A DNA stretch of 64,000 nt from Methylophilus sp. TWE2 (GTDB lineage Bacteria > Pseudomonadota > Gammaproteobacteria > Burkholderiales > Methylophilaceae), in the NCBI RefSeq assembly GCF_001183865.1, contig NZ_CP012020.1, forward strand, positions 558,001-622,000, written 5' to 3'. The translations under genes and the position numbers were made by a program. The notes beneath the pieces were generated by a model that was given only the letters and a program-made list of their open reading frames with translations, did no database searches and was not told where the DNA came from. Shown here one piece after another: positions 27,060 through 35,840 of this stretch (within the stretch, counting starts at the first letter, position 1; every line of letters starts with the position of its first letter).

Positions 27060-28364
27060 TTATGCAAGAAAGTGTTGTTTGAGTACAGCAATCATCGCGG
27101 CATGGTCCAGTACCCCGGCACTTTCACGGATGCTGTGCATGGCCCACATGGGGTTGCCAACATCCACAGAGGCAATGCCCAGTTGAGCTGCCATGATGGG
27201 GCCTATGGTGCTACCACAACCTAAATCGGTGCGGTGCGCATATTGCTGATAAGGGGCGCCCGCTTTGTCACATAGCTGGATAAAGCGCGCAGCAGTGACT
27301 GCATTGGTGCTGTAGCGTTGATTAGCGTTGGTTTTAATGACCGGACCATGGTTGATTTGTACATGATGGCACGGTTCGTAACTGCCGGCATGATTGGGGT
27401 GAAAGGCGTGTGCCATATCCGCGCTGATAAAAAAACTATTGGCAAAACTACGCAGTTTATCTTCTTGTGTGAGTCCGGTGCTATGACAAATACGTTCTAT
27501 CACATCCAGCAAAAAGCTGCCGCCGGCACCGGTTGCGCTTTCGGAGCCAACCTCTTCGTGGTCAAAAAAGGCACAAATAGCCGTCGCTTGCAGTGTTTCA
27601 CTGCTTAACAGGGCTTCCAGGCCAGCGTGGCAGGAGGCTAGGTTATCCAGTTGACTATTAGCAATAAACTCCTGTTCCAGTCCCCAGAAGCTGCCTCTCT
27701 GGATGTCATAAAACGCGAGATCCCAACTGACAATAGCTGAGGCAGGAATTGCCAGCTTGCCTGCCAGGGTTTCATTTAATAACTGCTGGGCTGTATCGCT
27801 ATTGGCGGCATGCCCGAAAATCAGTGGCAGCCCGGTTTGCTTGTTGAGTACCAGGCCTTTTTCGTTTACTTCGCGGTTCATGTGAATCGCCAGGTTAGGC
27901 AGGCGGGCAATCGCTTGATCAATCCTGATCAGGCGGGTTTGCAGGCCCTGTTCGGTATTGATCGCAACGCGTCCGGCGAGGCTCAGGTCGCGGTCGGTAA
28001 ATGTTGCCAGAATCGGTCCGCCATAGACTTCCACGCCTAATTGCGCCAGGCCTTCAGTGCTATAGGCTGCTTTCGGTTTTAAGCGCAGGCCAGGGGAATC
28101 AGTATGTGCCCCGAGAATACGGAAGCCACTTTCCGCCAAGGCTGCCTGCCCCAATGCAAAAGCGATAATCGAGCCGCCATCCCGCACGACAAAATATTTG
28201 CCGCCTTTTTTAAATTGCCAGGGTTCGTTTTCGCGCAGGTTTTTAAAACCATGAGCCTTGAGCTGGTTTGCCACATTTTCTACGGCATGCCAGGGGCTAG
28301 GGCTTTGATCAATAAAATCCAGCAGGGCTTGTGCGTGTTGTCTGGCTTCTACTGAAACTTGCAT
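27060..28364 (-). CDS. apeB: M18-family aminopeptidase
   Basis: The 434-residue product is a cytosolic di-zinc aminopeptidase of the M18 family, forming large tetrahedral dodecamers in known members. The metal ligands are visible in LGAHTDSPGLRLK, FDHEEVGS (catalytic glutamate pair) and DMAHAFHPN. It begins 2 bases before the hemF stop region in the same leftward unit. A peptidase beside two amino-acid carriers could serve peptide or amino-acid recycling; that link is inference. Confidence 0.95.
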   Translation of the reverse strand: MQVSVEARQHAQALLDFIDQSPSPWHAVENVANQLKAHGFKNLRENEPWQFKKGGKYFVVRDGGSIIAFALGQAALAESGFRILGAHTDSPGLRLKPKAAYSTEGLAQLGVEVYGGPILATFTDRDLSLAGRVAINTEQGLQTRLIRIDQAIARLPNLAIHMNREVNEKGLVLNKQTGLPLIFGHAANSDTAQQLLNETLAGKLAIPASAIVSWDLAFYDIQRGSFWGLEQEFIANSQLDNLASCHAGLEALLSSETLQATAICAFFDHEEVGSESATGAGGSFLLDVIERICHSTGLTQEDKLRSFANSFFISADMAHAFHPNHAGSYEPCHHVQINHGPVIKTNANQRYSTNAVTAARFIQLCDKAGAPYQQYAHRTDLGCGSTIGPIMAAQLGIASVDVGNPMWAMHSIRESAGVLDHAAMIAVLKQHFLA

Positions 28365-28366
28365 GG

Positions 28367-29281
28367 TTACACCCAGTCTTTCTCAATCAAAAAATCGCTA
28401 TACAGCTTGGCTTCTGCACTGCTGGCTTCGGGTTTCCAATCATAGCGCCATTTCACTATCGGTGGCATAGACAGCAAAATAGACTCGGTACGGCCATTTG
28501 ATTGCAGGCCGAAAATCGTGCCGCGGTCAAAAATCAGGTTAAACTCAACATAACGGCCACGGCGATACGCCTGGAAGTCGCGCTCACGCTCGCCATAAGC
28601 CTTATCCTTTCGGCGTTGCACAATCGGCAAGTAAGCGTTAATAAACGCATCGCCGACGGCACGTTGCAAGGCAAAGCTCTGGTCGAAACCTAATTCACTG
28701 AAGTCATCAAAAAACACACCGCCAATGCCACGAGGTTCCTTGCGGTGCTTGAGGAAAAAGTAGCTGTCGCATTCTTTTTTGAATTTGGTGTAATAGTCGG
28801 CACCAAAAGGCGCGAGTGCTTCCTTGTTGACGCGATGAAAGTGTATGCAGTCATCCTCAAAGCCATAATAAGGCGTGAGGTCCATGCCGCCGCCAAACCA
28901 CCAAATATCCTGTTCACCAGCTTGTTGTGCCTTGGCGACAAAAAATCGCACATTCATATGTACGGTGGGTACGTAGGGATTATGCGGGTGAAATACCAGC
29001 GAAACACCCATCGCTTCCCACGGACGGCCAGCGGCCTCAGGATGGGCCACACTGGCTGCTGGCGGCAACTTGTTCCCCAGCACATGGGAGAATCCAACCC
29101 CGGCGCGCTCAAACACATTGCCACCTTCGAGCAGGCATGAATTGCCGCCACCGCCTTCTGGGCGTTGCCAGCTATCCTGCAGAAATGTTTTGCCATCGAC
29201 GAGTTCGATCGCTTCAACGATACGGCTTTGCAATCCTTGCAGGTAATCAAAGACGGCTTGCGGTTGGATGTTCTCTGTCAT
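28367..29281 (-). CDS. hemF: Oxygen-dependent coproporphyrinogen III oxidase
   Basis: HemF (304 residues) oxidatively decarboxylates coproporphyrinogen III to protoporphyrinogen IX in haem synthesis. Signatures include [31 protein letters not shown] and [16 protein letters not shown]. It starts 20 bases after the purD stop, so it is in the same leftward transcription unit. Use of the oxygen-dependent enzyme fits an aerobe. Confidence 0.97.
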   Translation of the reverse strand: MTENIQPQAVFDYLQGLQSRIVEAIELVDGKTFLQDSWQRPEGGGGNSCLLEGGNVFERAGVGFSHVLGNKLPPAASVAHPEAAGRPWEAMGVSLVFHPHNPYVPTVHMNVRFFVAKAQQAGEQDIWWFGGGMDLTPYYGFEDDCIHFHRVNKEALAPFGADYYTKFKKECDSYFFLKHRKEPRGIGGVFFDDFSELGFDQSFALQRAVGDAFINAYLPIVQRRKDKAYGERERDFQAYRRGRYVEFNLIFDRGTIFGLQSNGRTESILLSMPPIVKWRYDWKPEASSAEAKLYSDFLIEKDWV

Positions 29282-29301
29282 AACCTGGCTCTTGAGTGCG
29301 C

Positions 29302-30570
29302 TTAGTTTTTAATGGCGCGGTAGCCAATGTCTTTACGATACTGAGCGCCATCAAACTGGATTTGTTCCAACACCTTGTAAGCTTGTTGTTGGGCGAATTT
29401 GACGGTTTCACCTAATGCCGTCACACATAACACGCGACCGCCACTGGTAACGATCTTGCCATCTTTTAGCGTGGTGCCAGCGTGGAATACGTGACCGTCT
29501 TGCAGGTCTCTTGGCAGGCCAGTGATTTCGTCGCCCAGTCTTGGTGTCTCAGGGTAGTTGGCGCTTGCCATTACCACGCCCAAGGCAAACCGCCAGTCCC
29601 ATTCAGCTTTGGCCTGGTCCAGGGTGCCATTGACGGCGTGCTCGGCCAGTTCTACCAGGTCCGACTTCAAGCGCATCATGATAGGCTGAGTTTCCGGGTC
29701 ACCCATGCGGCAGTTGAATTCCAGGGTTTTGACTTCGCCACTTGGACTAATCATCAACCCGGCATACAGGAAACCAGTATAAGGAATGCCGTCTTTTGCC
29801 ATGCCTTCTACCGTTGGTACGATAATTTCACGCATGGCTTTGGCGTGGATGTCTGGGGTCACCACGGGCGCAGGTGAATAAGCACCCATGCCACCTGTGT
29901 TCGGGCCTTGGTCAGCATCCAGCAAGCGTTTGTGATCCTGGCTGGTGGCCAATGGCAGGATGTTTTTACCATCGACCATGACCATGAAGCTGGCTTCTTC
30001 GCCGGTTAAAAACTCTTCGATGACCACGCGTGCACCGGCATCACCAAGCTTGTTGTCTGACAACATGGCATCCACGGCCGCATGGGCTTCTTCGAGTGTC
30101 ATGGCAACCACGACACCCTTGCCCGCGGCAAGGCCGTCGGCTTTGATCACGATAGGCGCGCCATTGGCATCAATATAGGCATGCGCTTGAGTGACGTCAC
30201 TAAAAGTCTGGTATTTGGCGGTGGGGATGCCATGGCGGAACATAAAGGCTTTAGCAAAGTCTTTGGAGCTTTCCAGTTGAGCGGCTGCTTTGGTTGGCCC
30301 AAAAATTTTCAGGTCAGCCGCGCGGAAAGCGTCAACCACGCCTTGGGACAAAGGGGCTTCAGGGCCGACGATGGTCAGTGCAATTTGTTCATCTTCTGCA
30401 AACTTGACCAGGTCTTCCACTTTAGTCAGAGGAACGTTGATCATGTCCGGGTTAGTGGCGGTTCCTGCGTTACCTGGCGCGACATACACACGGCTCACCT
30501 GTTTGTTTTGAGCGACCTTCCATGCCAGCGCGTGCTCGCGGCCGCCGCTACCAATCACTAAAATTTTCAT
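29302..30570 (-). CDS. purD: Phosphoribosylamine-glycine ligase
   Basis: PurD (422 residues) joins glycine to phosphoribosylamine using ATP, the second step of purine synthesis. The N-terminus [18 protein letters not shown], the ATP-grasp loop [11 protein letters not shown] and [12 protein letters not shown] are diagnostic. The ATG at 30570 was chosen over an in-frame GTG three codons earlier because it gives the standard N-terminus. Upstream, the purH-purD gap holds a long inverted repeat. Confidence 0.97.
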   Translation of the reverse strand: MKILVIGSGGREHALAWKVAQNKQVSRVYVAPGNAGTATNPDMINVPLTKVEDLVKFAEDEQIALTIVGPEAPLSQGVVDAFRAADLKIFGPTKAAAQLESSKDFAKAFMFRHGIPTAKYQTFSDVTQAHAYIDANGAPIVIKADGLAAGKGVVVAMTLEEAHAAVDAMLSDNKLGDAGARVVIEEFLTGEEASFMVMVDGKNILPLATSQDHKRLLDADQGPNTGGMGAYSPAPVVTPDIHAKAMREIIVPTVEGMAKDGIPYTGFLYAGLMISPSGEVKTLEFNCRMGDPETQPIMMRLKSDLVELAEHAVNGTLDQAKAEWDWRFALGVVMASANYPETPRLGDEITGLPRDLQDGHVFHAGTTLKDGKIVTSGGRVLCVTALGETVKFAQQQAYKVLEQIQFDGAQYRKDIGYRAIKN

Positions 30571-30596
30571 ATTTTTCACGTGCCTAAAGTTATAGC

Positions 30597-30676
30597 CACA
30601 GAGGGCATAGAGTACAAACAGTAAAAATACAGCTGGCGGTCTTTTTTGCTAGCTGCAGCGCTCTGTGCCCTCTGTG
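30597..30676. repeat. Long inverted repeat in the purH-purD gap
   Basis: CACAGAGGGCATAGAG (30597-30612) and CTCTGTGCCCTCTGTG (30661-30676) can pair over 15 of 16 positions, enclosing about 48 bases. A third partial copy of the unit (ATCTCTGTGG, 30677-30686) follows. In the leftward purH-purD transcript this would form a large hairpin between the genes. No T run follows in the direction of transcription. It may be a dispersed intergenic repeat or an mRNA-processing site. Confidence 0.7.
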
Positions 30677-30698
30677 ATCTCTGTGGCAATTAGAATGA

Positions 30699-32303
30699 TT
30701 AATGTCTAAAGTGACGGATACCCGTCACTACCATGGCTAATCCACGTTCGTCCGCAGCAGCAATGACTTCTTCATCGCGCATGCTACCACCCGGGTGGAT
30801 GACGCAGCTTGCACCAGCGTCGGCCAATACGTCTACCCCATCACGGAACGGGAAAAACGCGTCAGAAGCGACCACAGACCCTTGCAGGCTCAGGCCTGCA
30901 TTTTGTGCCTTGATCGCGGCAATCTTGGTGCTGTCCACGCGGCTCATTTGTCCTGCCCCTACGCCCAGGGTCATGCCGTTACCGCAGAAAACAATGGCGT
31001 TGGATTTGACGTATTTGGCCACATTCCAGGCAAATAGCAAGTCTTGCATTTGTGCCGGTGTCGGTTGCAATTTGGTAACGACCTTGAGGTCTGCCAACTG
31101 CATGTCGTGGTTGTCGGCGGATTGTAGCAAGATGCCTGAACCCACACGTTTGGAATCGACCGCGTTACGGCCTTGATCCCAAGCTGTATTGCCGCCTTGT
31201 GGTAAAGCAATTTTCAATACGCGCACATTCGCTTTGGCGGTAAAAACGGCCAGTGCTTCAGGCGTAAAGTCAGGGGCAATCAGCACTTCAACAAATTGCT
31301 TGGAAACGGCTTCGGCCGCGGCGCCATCCAGTGTCGTGTTAAACGCAATAATGCCGCCAAAAGCAGAGGTCGGATCGGTTTTGAAGGCTTTGCTATACGC
31401 TTCGAGTGGATTGATGCCCACAGCCACACCACATGGGTTGGCGTGTTTGACAATCACACAAGCTGGTCCGCTGAAAGATTTGACGGCCTCCCAGGCGGCA
31501 TCAGCATCCGCAATGTTGTTGTAACTGAGTTCTTTGCCTTGCAGTTGCTGAGCAGTTGCCAGGCTACCGGGGGCAGGGTAGAGGTCGCGGTAAAACGCCG
31601 CTTGCTGGTGGCTATTTTCGCCGTAGCGCAAATCTTGTACTTTGACAAAATTGCTGTTCATCTGACCTGGGAACTGGCTCAGTACCGGTTTGCCTGCAGA
31701 TTCAGTTTCTGCAAAATCAATCGCAGACAGGTAGTTACTGATGGCTGCATCGTATTGGGCAATGCGGTTAAACGCAGCGACTGACAGTTTGAAACGTGTT
31801 GCCTTGGAAACACTACCATTATTGGTTTTTAGCTCACTCACCACTTCGGCATATTGCGCCGCATCGGTCAGCACGGCCACATCATTCCAGTTTTTGGCGG
31901 CAGAACGCACCATGGCCGGGCCACCAATGTCGATATTTTCAATCGCGTCTTCCAATGTGCAATCAGCTTTTGCAACGGTGGCTTCAAACGGGTACAGGTT
32001 CACGGCCAGCAAATCAATGTTTTCGATCCCGTATTGCTGCATGGCGGCAACATGCTCAGGCAGATCGCGGCGGCCTAACAAACCACCATGTACTTTAGGA
32101 TGCAGTGTTTTGACGCGGCCATCCAGCATTTCCGGGAACCCGGTAAAGTCGCTAACTTCCTTGACGGGAATGTTGTTGTCACGGAACAGTTTGGCAGTGC
32201 CGCCAGTAGACAGGATTTCAACACCTAATTGATGGAGGGATTGTGCCAGTTCGAGCACACCGGTTTTATCGGAAACACTGATAAGCGCGCGTTTAATCGT
32301 CAT
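30699..32303 (-). CDS. purH: Bifunctional AICAR formyltransferase/IMP cyclohydrolase
   Basis: PurH (534 residues) catalyses the last two steps to IMP. The N-terminal MGS-like cyclohydrolase domain starts [17 protein letters not shown] and contains [13 protein letters not shown]. The C-terminal transformylase domain has the conserved [12 protein letters not shown] and ends FFPFRDGVD...[10 protein letters not shown]. It lies between fis and purD; the order dusB-fis-purH-purD is typical of betaproteobacteria. Confidence 0.97.
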   Translation of the reverse strand: MTIKRALISVSDKTGVLELAQSLHQLGVEILSTGGTAKLFRDNNIPVKEVSDFTGFPEMLDGRVKTLHPKVHGGLLGRRDLPEHVAAMQQYGIENIDLLAVNLYPFEATVAKADCTLEDAIENIDIGGPAMVRSAAKNWNDVAVLTDAAQYAEVVSELKTNNGSVSKATRFKLSVAAFNRIAQYDAAISNYLSAIDFAETESAGKPVLSQFPGQMNSNFVKVQDLRYGENSHQQAAFYRDLYPAPGSLATAQQLQGKELSYNNIADADAAWEAVKSFSGPACVIVKHANPCGVAVGINPLEAYSKAFKTDPTSAFGGIIAFNTTLDGAAAEAVSKQFVEVLIAPDFTPEALAVFTAKANVRVLKIALPQGGNTAWDQGRNAVDSKRVGSGILLQSADNHDMQLADLKVVTKLQPTPAQMQDLLFAWNVAKYVKSNAIVFCGNGMTLGVGAGQMSRVDSTKIAAIKAQNAGLSLQGSVVASDAFFPFRDGVDVLADAGASCVIHPGGSMRDEEVIAAADERGLAMVVTGIRHFRH

Positions 32304-32345
32304 AATGAATGTGAGTGGAGTTGCAAAATAAAAATGAAAAGGTCT

Positions 32346-32386
32346 AAAAATGGAAAAGGCCTGATGATGAATGTCATCACCAGACC
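32346..32386 (-). terminator. Terminator or attenuator between fis and purH
   Basis: Read leftward, a 13-bp stem with two G-T pairs (GGTCTGGTGATGA paired with TCATCATCAGGCC) and a three-base loop is followed by TTTTCCATTTTT. It lies 10 bases after the fis stop and about 42 bases before the purH start. It should end most dusB-fis transcripts, yet little room is left for a separate purH promoter, so partial read-through is likely. Confidence 0.7.
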
Positions 32387-32395
32387 GGGATTAAT

Positions 32396-32632
32396 CTATT
32401 CCAGGCCATAGATGGCCATTTTTTTTCTGAGGGTATTACGGTTGATTCCCAGCATCTCTGCCGCTTTGCTTTGGTTGCCGCCTACTTTGTTGAGCACATA
32501 TTCCAGCATGGGTTTCTCCACGCAGCCTAGCACCATGTCGTAAATAGCGTGAGGTGGTTGACCGTCCAGATGCGTGAAATACTCATCTAGTGACTCGCGT
32601 ACGGCGAGGCTCAGTTTGCCATCGCTTTGCAT
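32396..32632 (-). CDS. fis: Fis-family DNA-binding protein
   Basis: Fis (78 residues) is a nucleoid-associated dimer that bends DNA and activates stable-RNA promoters. The C-terminal helix-turn-helix GGNQSKAAEMLGINRNTLRKK is diagnostic. The protein is shorter at its N-terminus than the 98-residue E. coli form, as is usual in betaproteobacteria. Its ATG overlaps the dusB stop by one base (TAATG), so translation is coupled, as in the E. coli dusB-fis operon. Confidence 0.95.
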   Translation of the reverse strand: MQSDGKLSLAVRESLDEYFTHLDGQPPHAIYDMVLGCVEKPMLEYVLNKVGGNQSKAAEMLGINRNTLRKKMAIYGLE

Positions 32633-33669
32633 TATGCCGCCAACTCCTGGTTATTTTCGGTATCGGAGTCTTCGTTGTCAGCGTATACCAGGCGCTCGTT
32701 CCTGGCACGCAGCTCGGCAAAAAAGTCGTTGATGGCCTGCAACTGCAAGTCAATGGTTTGCAGAGTGTTCATGTTGTGGCGGAAGGCAGCAGAGCCCGAC
32801 AAGCCCTTGGTATACCAGGAGATATGCTTGCGCGCGACGCGCATGCCGGTGAGGTCACCATAAAATGCGTACAAATCATGCAGATGCTCCAGCATGACCT
32901 GGTGAATTTCGTCCACTGTTGGCGGTAGCATGTGCTCGCCGGTGTTCAAAAAGTGCTCGGTTTCACGGAATATCCAGGGGCGGCCTTGTGCAGCGCGGCC
33001 TATCATCACGGCATCCGCTTTAGTGTAATCAAGCACAAACTTGGCTTTTTCCGGTGTGGTGATATCGCCGTTGGCGATCAATGGAATCTTGATGGCTTGT
33101 TTGACTGCCGCGATGGTGTCGTATTCTGCGTCACCATGGTAGAGGTCGTTACGGGTGCGGCCGTGAATTGTGAGTGCCTGCACGCCAATGTCTTCAGCCA
33201 TCCTGGCGATCTGGATGGCGTTTTTATTTTGCCTGTCCCAGCCGGTGCGGATTTTCAGTGTGACCGGGACGTCGACCGCATTGACCACCGCCTTGAGAAT
33301 TTGTGACACCAGTGGCTCATCGCGCAGCAAAGCAGAGCCTGCCATGACGTTACAGATTTTTTTGGCTGGGCAACCCATGTTGATGTCTATAATTTGGGCG
33401 CCATTCTCGACGTTGTGTCTGGCGGCTTCGGCCATCATGGACGGCTCAGCGCCTGCAATCTGGACTGAAATCGGACTGACTTCGCCTTCATGGTTGGCAC
33501 GGCGTTTGGTTTTTTCACTGCCGTACAACAAGGAGTTGGAGGTAACCATCTCGGACACAGCCAAGCCTGCTCCCATTTTTTTGCATAGCATACGGAATGG
33601 TCTGTCCGTGACGCCTGCCATGGGAGCAACGACCAGGTTGTTTTTTAGTTGATGTGGTCCGATTTGCAT
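32632..33669 (-). CDS. dusB: tRNA-dihydrouridine synthase B
   Basis: DusB (345 residues) is a flavoenzyme that reduces specific uridines in the tRNA D-loop. The TIM-barrel core shows VVAPMAGVTDRPFR, the active-site cysteine in NMGCPAKKICN, and NGDITTPEKA with MIGRAAQGRPW for flavin binding. It starts the dusB-fis unit. The Fis partner and the overlap match the classical arrangement in enterobacteria. Confidence 0.96.
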   Translation of the reverse strand: MQIGPHQLKNNLVVAPMAGVTDRPFRMLCKKMGAGLAVSEMVTSNSLLYGSEKTKRRANHEGEVSPISVQIAGAEPSMMAEAARHNVENGAQIIDINMGCPAKKICNVMAGSALLRDEPLVSQILKAVVNAVDVPVTLKIRTGWDRQNKNAIQIARMAEDIGVQALTIHGRTRNDLYHGDAEYDTIAAVKQAIKIPLIANGDITTPEKAKFVLDYTKADAVMIGRAAQGRPWIFRETEHFLNTGEHMLPPTVDEIHQVMLEHLHDLYAFYGDLTGMRVARKHISWYTKGLSGSAAFRHNMNTLQTIDLQLQAINDFFAELRARNERLVYADNEDSDTENNQELAA

Positions 33670-33762
33670 GGTATGAATCAGTGGCTACTGATAAGTCAGT
33701 GAAAAGACTGACTATTTTAACTGCAAATCGCGGATCAGGGAATCCGTAAAATGAATTATTGC

Positions 33763-34389
33763 TTATTTTTTACGCAGTTTGATGTGGGCATCTATGAGTT
33801 GCATGGCGCGGTCGCGGAATAATGTTCCTTCTGTGTCTTTGACCCACATATGCAGCAGACCGGAGAAAAATAAATGTGTATCCAGTGCCAGTTCTGCCGC
33901 CGTCAGTTGTGTGCCTACCTGGCCAATTTCCTGTGCTTTCGCATAGGCCTGTTCCATTTTGTGCACGAGTCCGCTACAGTTACTTAAAATTGATTTCAAT
34001 ACATCGGCAAACTCATCGACATATTCGCATTTGGTCATCATGACTTCATAGGTGGCGCGTGTCGTCTGGTCGTTGTCCAGAATCTGGATGGTGCTTTCCA
34101 GATGTTTGCGGATGCGGCCCAGTGGATCTGGATTAGCTTCATCACTATTACCGAGCAGCGTATCGTCCATGCGGTCAATCAAAGGCAGGTAGACCTCTTC
34201 GCGCATGGCATGAAACAATTCGGCCTTGTTCTGAAAGTGCCAGTAAACAGCGCCGCGCGTGACGCTGGCATGTGAGGCAATCTGTTCCAGGCTGGTGCGG
34301 CTCACGCCTTTTAACAGGAACATTTCGCGTGCAGCATCAATAATGCGCTGGCGGGTAATTGCGGCATCTTCTTTGGTTTTACGTACCAT
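33763..34389 (-). CDS. TetR/AcrR-family repressor of the efflux operon
   Basis: The 208-residue protein has an N-terminal TetR helix-turn-helix (residues about 12-60; TRQRIIDAAREMFLLKG, then TRGAVYWHFQNKAELF) and a C-terminal ligand domain resembling AcrR/TtgR. It diverges from a three-gene RND efflux operon. A 24-bp palindrome closely resembling the E. coli AcrR operator lies in the shared gap across the efflux promoter. It therefore most likely represses that operon and itself, released by toxic hydrophobic ligands. Confidence 0.93.
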   Translation of the reverse strand: MVRKTKEDAAITRQRIIDAAREMFLLKGVSRTSLEQIASHASVTRGAVYWHFQNKAELFHAMREEVYLPLIDRMDDTLLGNSDEANPDPLGRIRKHLESTIQILDNDQTTRATYEVMMTKCEYVDEFADVLKSILSNCSGLVHKMEQAYAKAQEIGQVGTQLTAAELALDTHLFFSGLLHMWVKDTEGTLFRDRAMQLIDAHIKLRKK

Positions 34390-34491
34390 AGTCTCTATCG
34401 CTCTTTAAGCATTCATTAAAGTTTCTTGTATGACGGGTATCTTACCAGTTACGCCGGGTGAAATATTTGGCAACTTTTTTGCAATACCCCA

Positions 34492-34540
34492 TTTACATAC
34501 ATACATGTTTGTATATAATATACATCCAAGAGTGTATGTA
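34492..34540 (+). promoter_or_regulatory. Efflux promoter with embedded AcrR-type operator
   Basis: A -35 element TTTACA (34492-34497) and a perfect -10 TATAAT (34514-34519) are 16 bases apart. The imperfect 24-bp palindrome at 34494-34517, centred on CATG (34504-34507) with ATACATA/TTTGTAT arms, occupies the whole spacer. Its layout resembles the E. coli AcrR box. A second weaker inverted repeat TACAT...ATGTA (34521-34540) lies at the expected transcript start. Repressor binding would block polymerase directly. Confidence 0.8.
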
Positions 34541-34573
34541 ATCAAGTCTATTTTAAAAATTTTTGAGGATAAC

Positions 34574-35761
34574 ATGTTGATTTCACAGACTATCCAGCCT
34601 CGTCGTACCTTGCTCGTGCTTGCTTTGGGTGTTGTACTGAGTGCCTGCGGCAAATCATCCAACGAACAAAATCCTGCAGCAGGTGGTATGCCTGCCATGC
34701 CGGTGACCGTGCAGGCAGTCACTGCGGAAACGGTTCCGATTCAAACTGAAGTAGTTGCACAAACTGAGGGGGCCAAGCAGATTGAAGTGCGCCCTCGTGT
34801 TGGCGGTATTGTATTAAAACGTCTATATCAGGAGGGTGAGCCGGTTAAAGCGGGGCAGGATATGTTCCTGATTGATCCCGTGCCGTATCAGCTTCAGGTT
34901 GAACAATCCAGAGCCTTCATCGCCCAGCAGAAAGCACGTATTGAGCAAACAGCACGTGAAGCGCAGCGCCTGAAAGGCTTGCTAGATAGCAAGTCCATCA
35001 GTCAGCGTGAATATGACAACGCGGTCTCTGATAACTCAGTCGCCGCTGCGATCCTGTTGCAATACCAGGCACAACTGCGTGAAGCAGAGCTGAACTTGTC
35101 TTATACGCATGTGAAAGCACCTGAAAGCGGTATCGGTGGTCGTTTTGTCTTGTCGGAAGGGGCGCTGGCCAGTGCCAATACCACTTTACTGAGTACTATT
35201 GTTCAAGTGTCCCCGATCTGGGTACGTTTCAGTCTCTCCGAGTCTGAGTTGCAGAATCTGGGCGGCCATTTGACGCCAGGAAAAGTGAAGGATGTGCGTC
35301 TGATTCTGGCAGACGGCAGTGAGTATCCCTTGTCAGGCAAAATCAATTTTTCTGCTAGTCAGATTGATCCGGCTTTGGGGACACAACAGTTGCGTGCAGA
35401 ATTTCAGAATCCTGATAGGACATTGTTGCCAGGTCAATTTGTGCGTGTACGTGTGACCACCGGTAAGCGTGATGGCGTATTCCTGATTCCTCAAACGGCT
35501 GTATTGACCGGGCAACAAGGCAAGTTTGTGTTTGTGGCAGAAAAAGACAAAGAAGGTAAAACGGTTGCTGCGGTGCGTCCTATCGTTGCGGGTGGCTGGT
35601 TTAATGACCGCTGGAGTGTGCTGGATGGCCTGAAAGCAGGCGATCAGGTGATTACTGATAATCTGATCAAAGTGCGTCCTGGCGCACCAGTGGCCCCACA
35701 TGCACCAGATGCAGCGCCTGCCGCCCCTGCGGCTGCAGGCCAGGAAAAAGCCAAAAGTTAA
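34574..35761 (+). CDS. RND efflux periplasmic adaptor (AcrA/MexA-type lipoprotein)
   Basis: The 395-residue adaptor is a lipoprotein: LVLALGVVLSACGKSS holds the lipobox with cysteine at about residue 25. Then follow the lipoyl/barrel-sandwich segments (VRPRVGGIVLKRLYQEGEPVKAGQ), an alpha-hairpin (residues about 115-190) and a beta-barrel domain (IWVRFSLSESEL; LLPGQFVRVRV). It links the inner-membrane pump to the outer-membrane channel. The start at 34574 follows TGAGGATAAC; a much longer in-frame version would bury the signal peptide. It is first in the operon. Confidence 0.95.
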   Translation: MLISQTIQPRRTLLVLALGVVLSACGKSSNEQNPAAGGMPAMPVTVQAVTAETVPIQTEVVAQTEGAKQIEVRPRVGGIVLKRLYQEGEPVKAGQDMFLIDPVPYQLQVEQSRAFIAQQKARIEQTAREAQRLKGLLDSKSISQREYDNAVSDNSVAAAILLQYQAQLREAELNLSYTHVKAPESGIGGRFVLSEGALASANTTLLSTIVQVSPIWVRFSLSESELQNLGGHLTPGKVKDVRLILADGSEYPLSGKINFSASQIDPALGTQQLRAEFQNPDRTLLPGQFVRVRVTTGKRDGVFLIPQTAVLTGQQGKFVFVAEKDKEGKTVAAVRPIVAGGWFNDRWSVLDGLKAGDQVITDNLIKVRPGAPVAPHAPDAAPAAPAAAGQEKAKS

Positions 35762-35797
35762 CAAAAAATTTTCTGACGCTTACCTCCTTTTATTGAC

Positions 35798-35822
35798 GGC
35801 CTGAGACACAGGTGTCCAGGCC
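35798..35822 (+). other. Intra-operon hairpin between adaptor and pump genes
   Basis: GGCCTG-A-GACAC and GTGTC-CAGGCC pair almost perfectly in the 79-base gap between the two efflux genes, with no T run after them. Such structures can stabilise the upstream message or set processing sites. The role here is inference. Confidence 0.55.
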
Positions 35823-35840
35823 GATTTCAGGAAAAACGAT

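Noticed and set aside
34430..34573. N-terminal extension of the efflux adaptor by 48 residues
   Set aside because: It would run through the promoter and operator and bury the lipoprotein signal peptide; ATG 34574 has a good ribosome-binding site.
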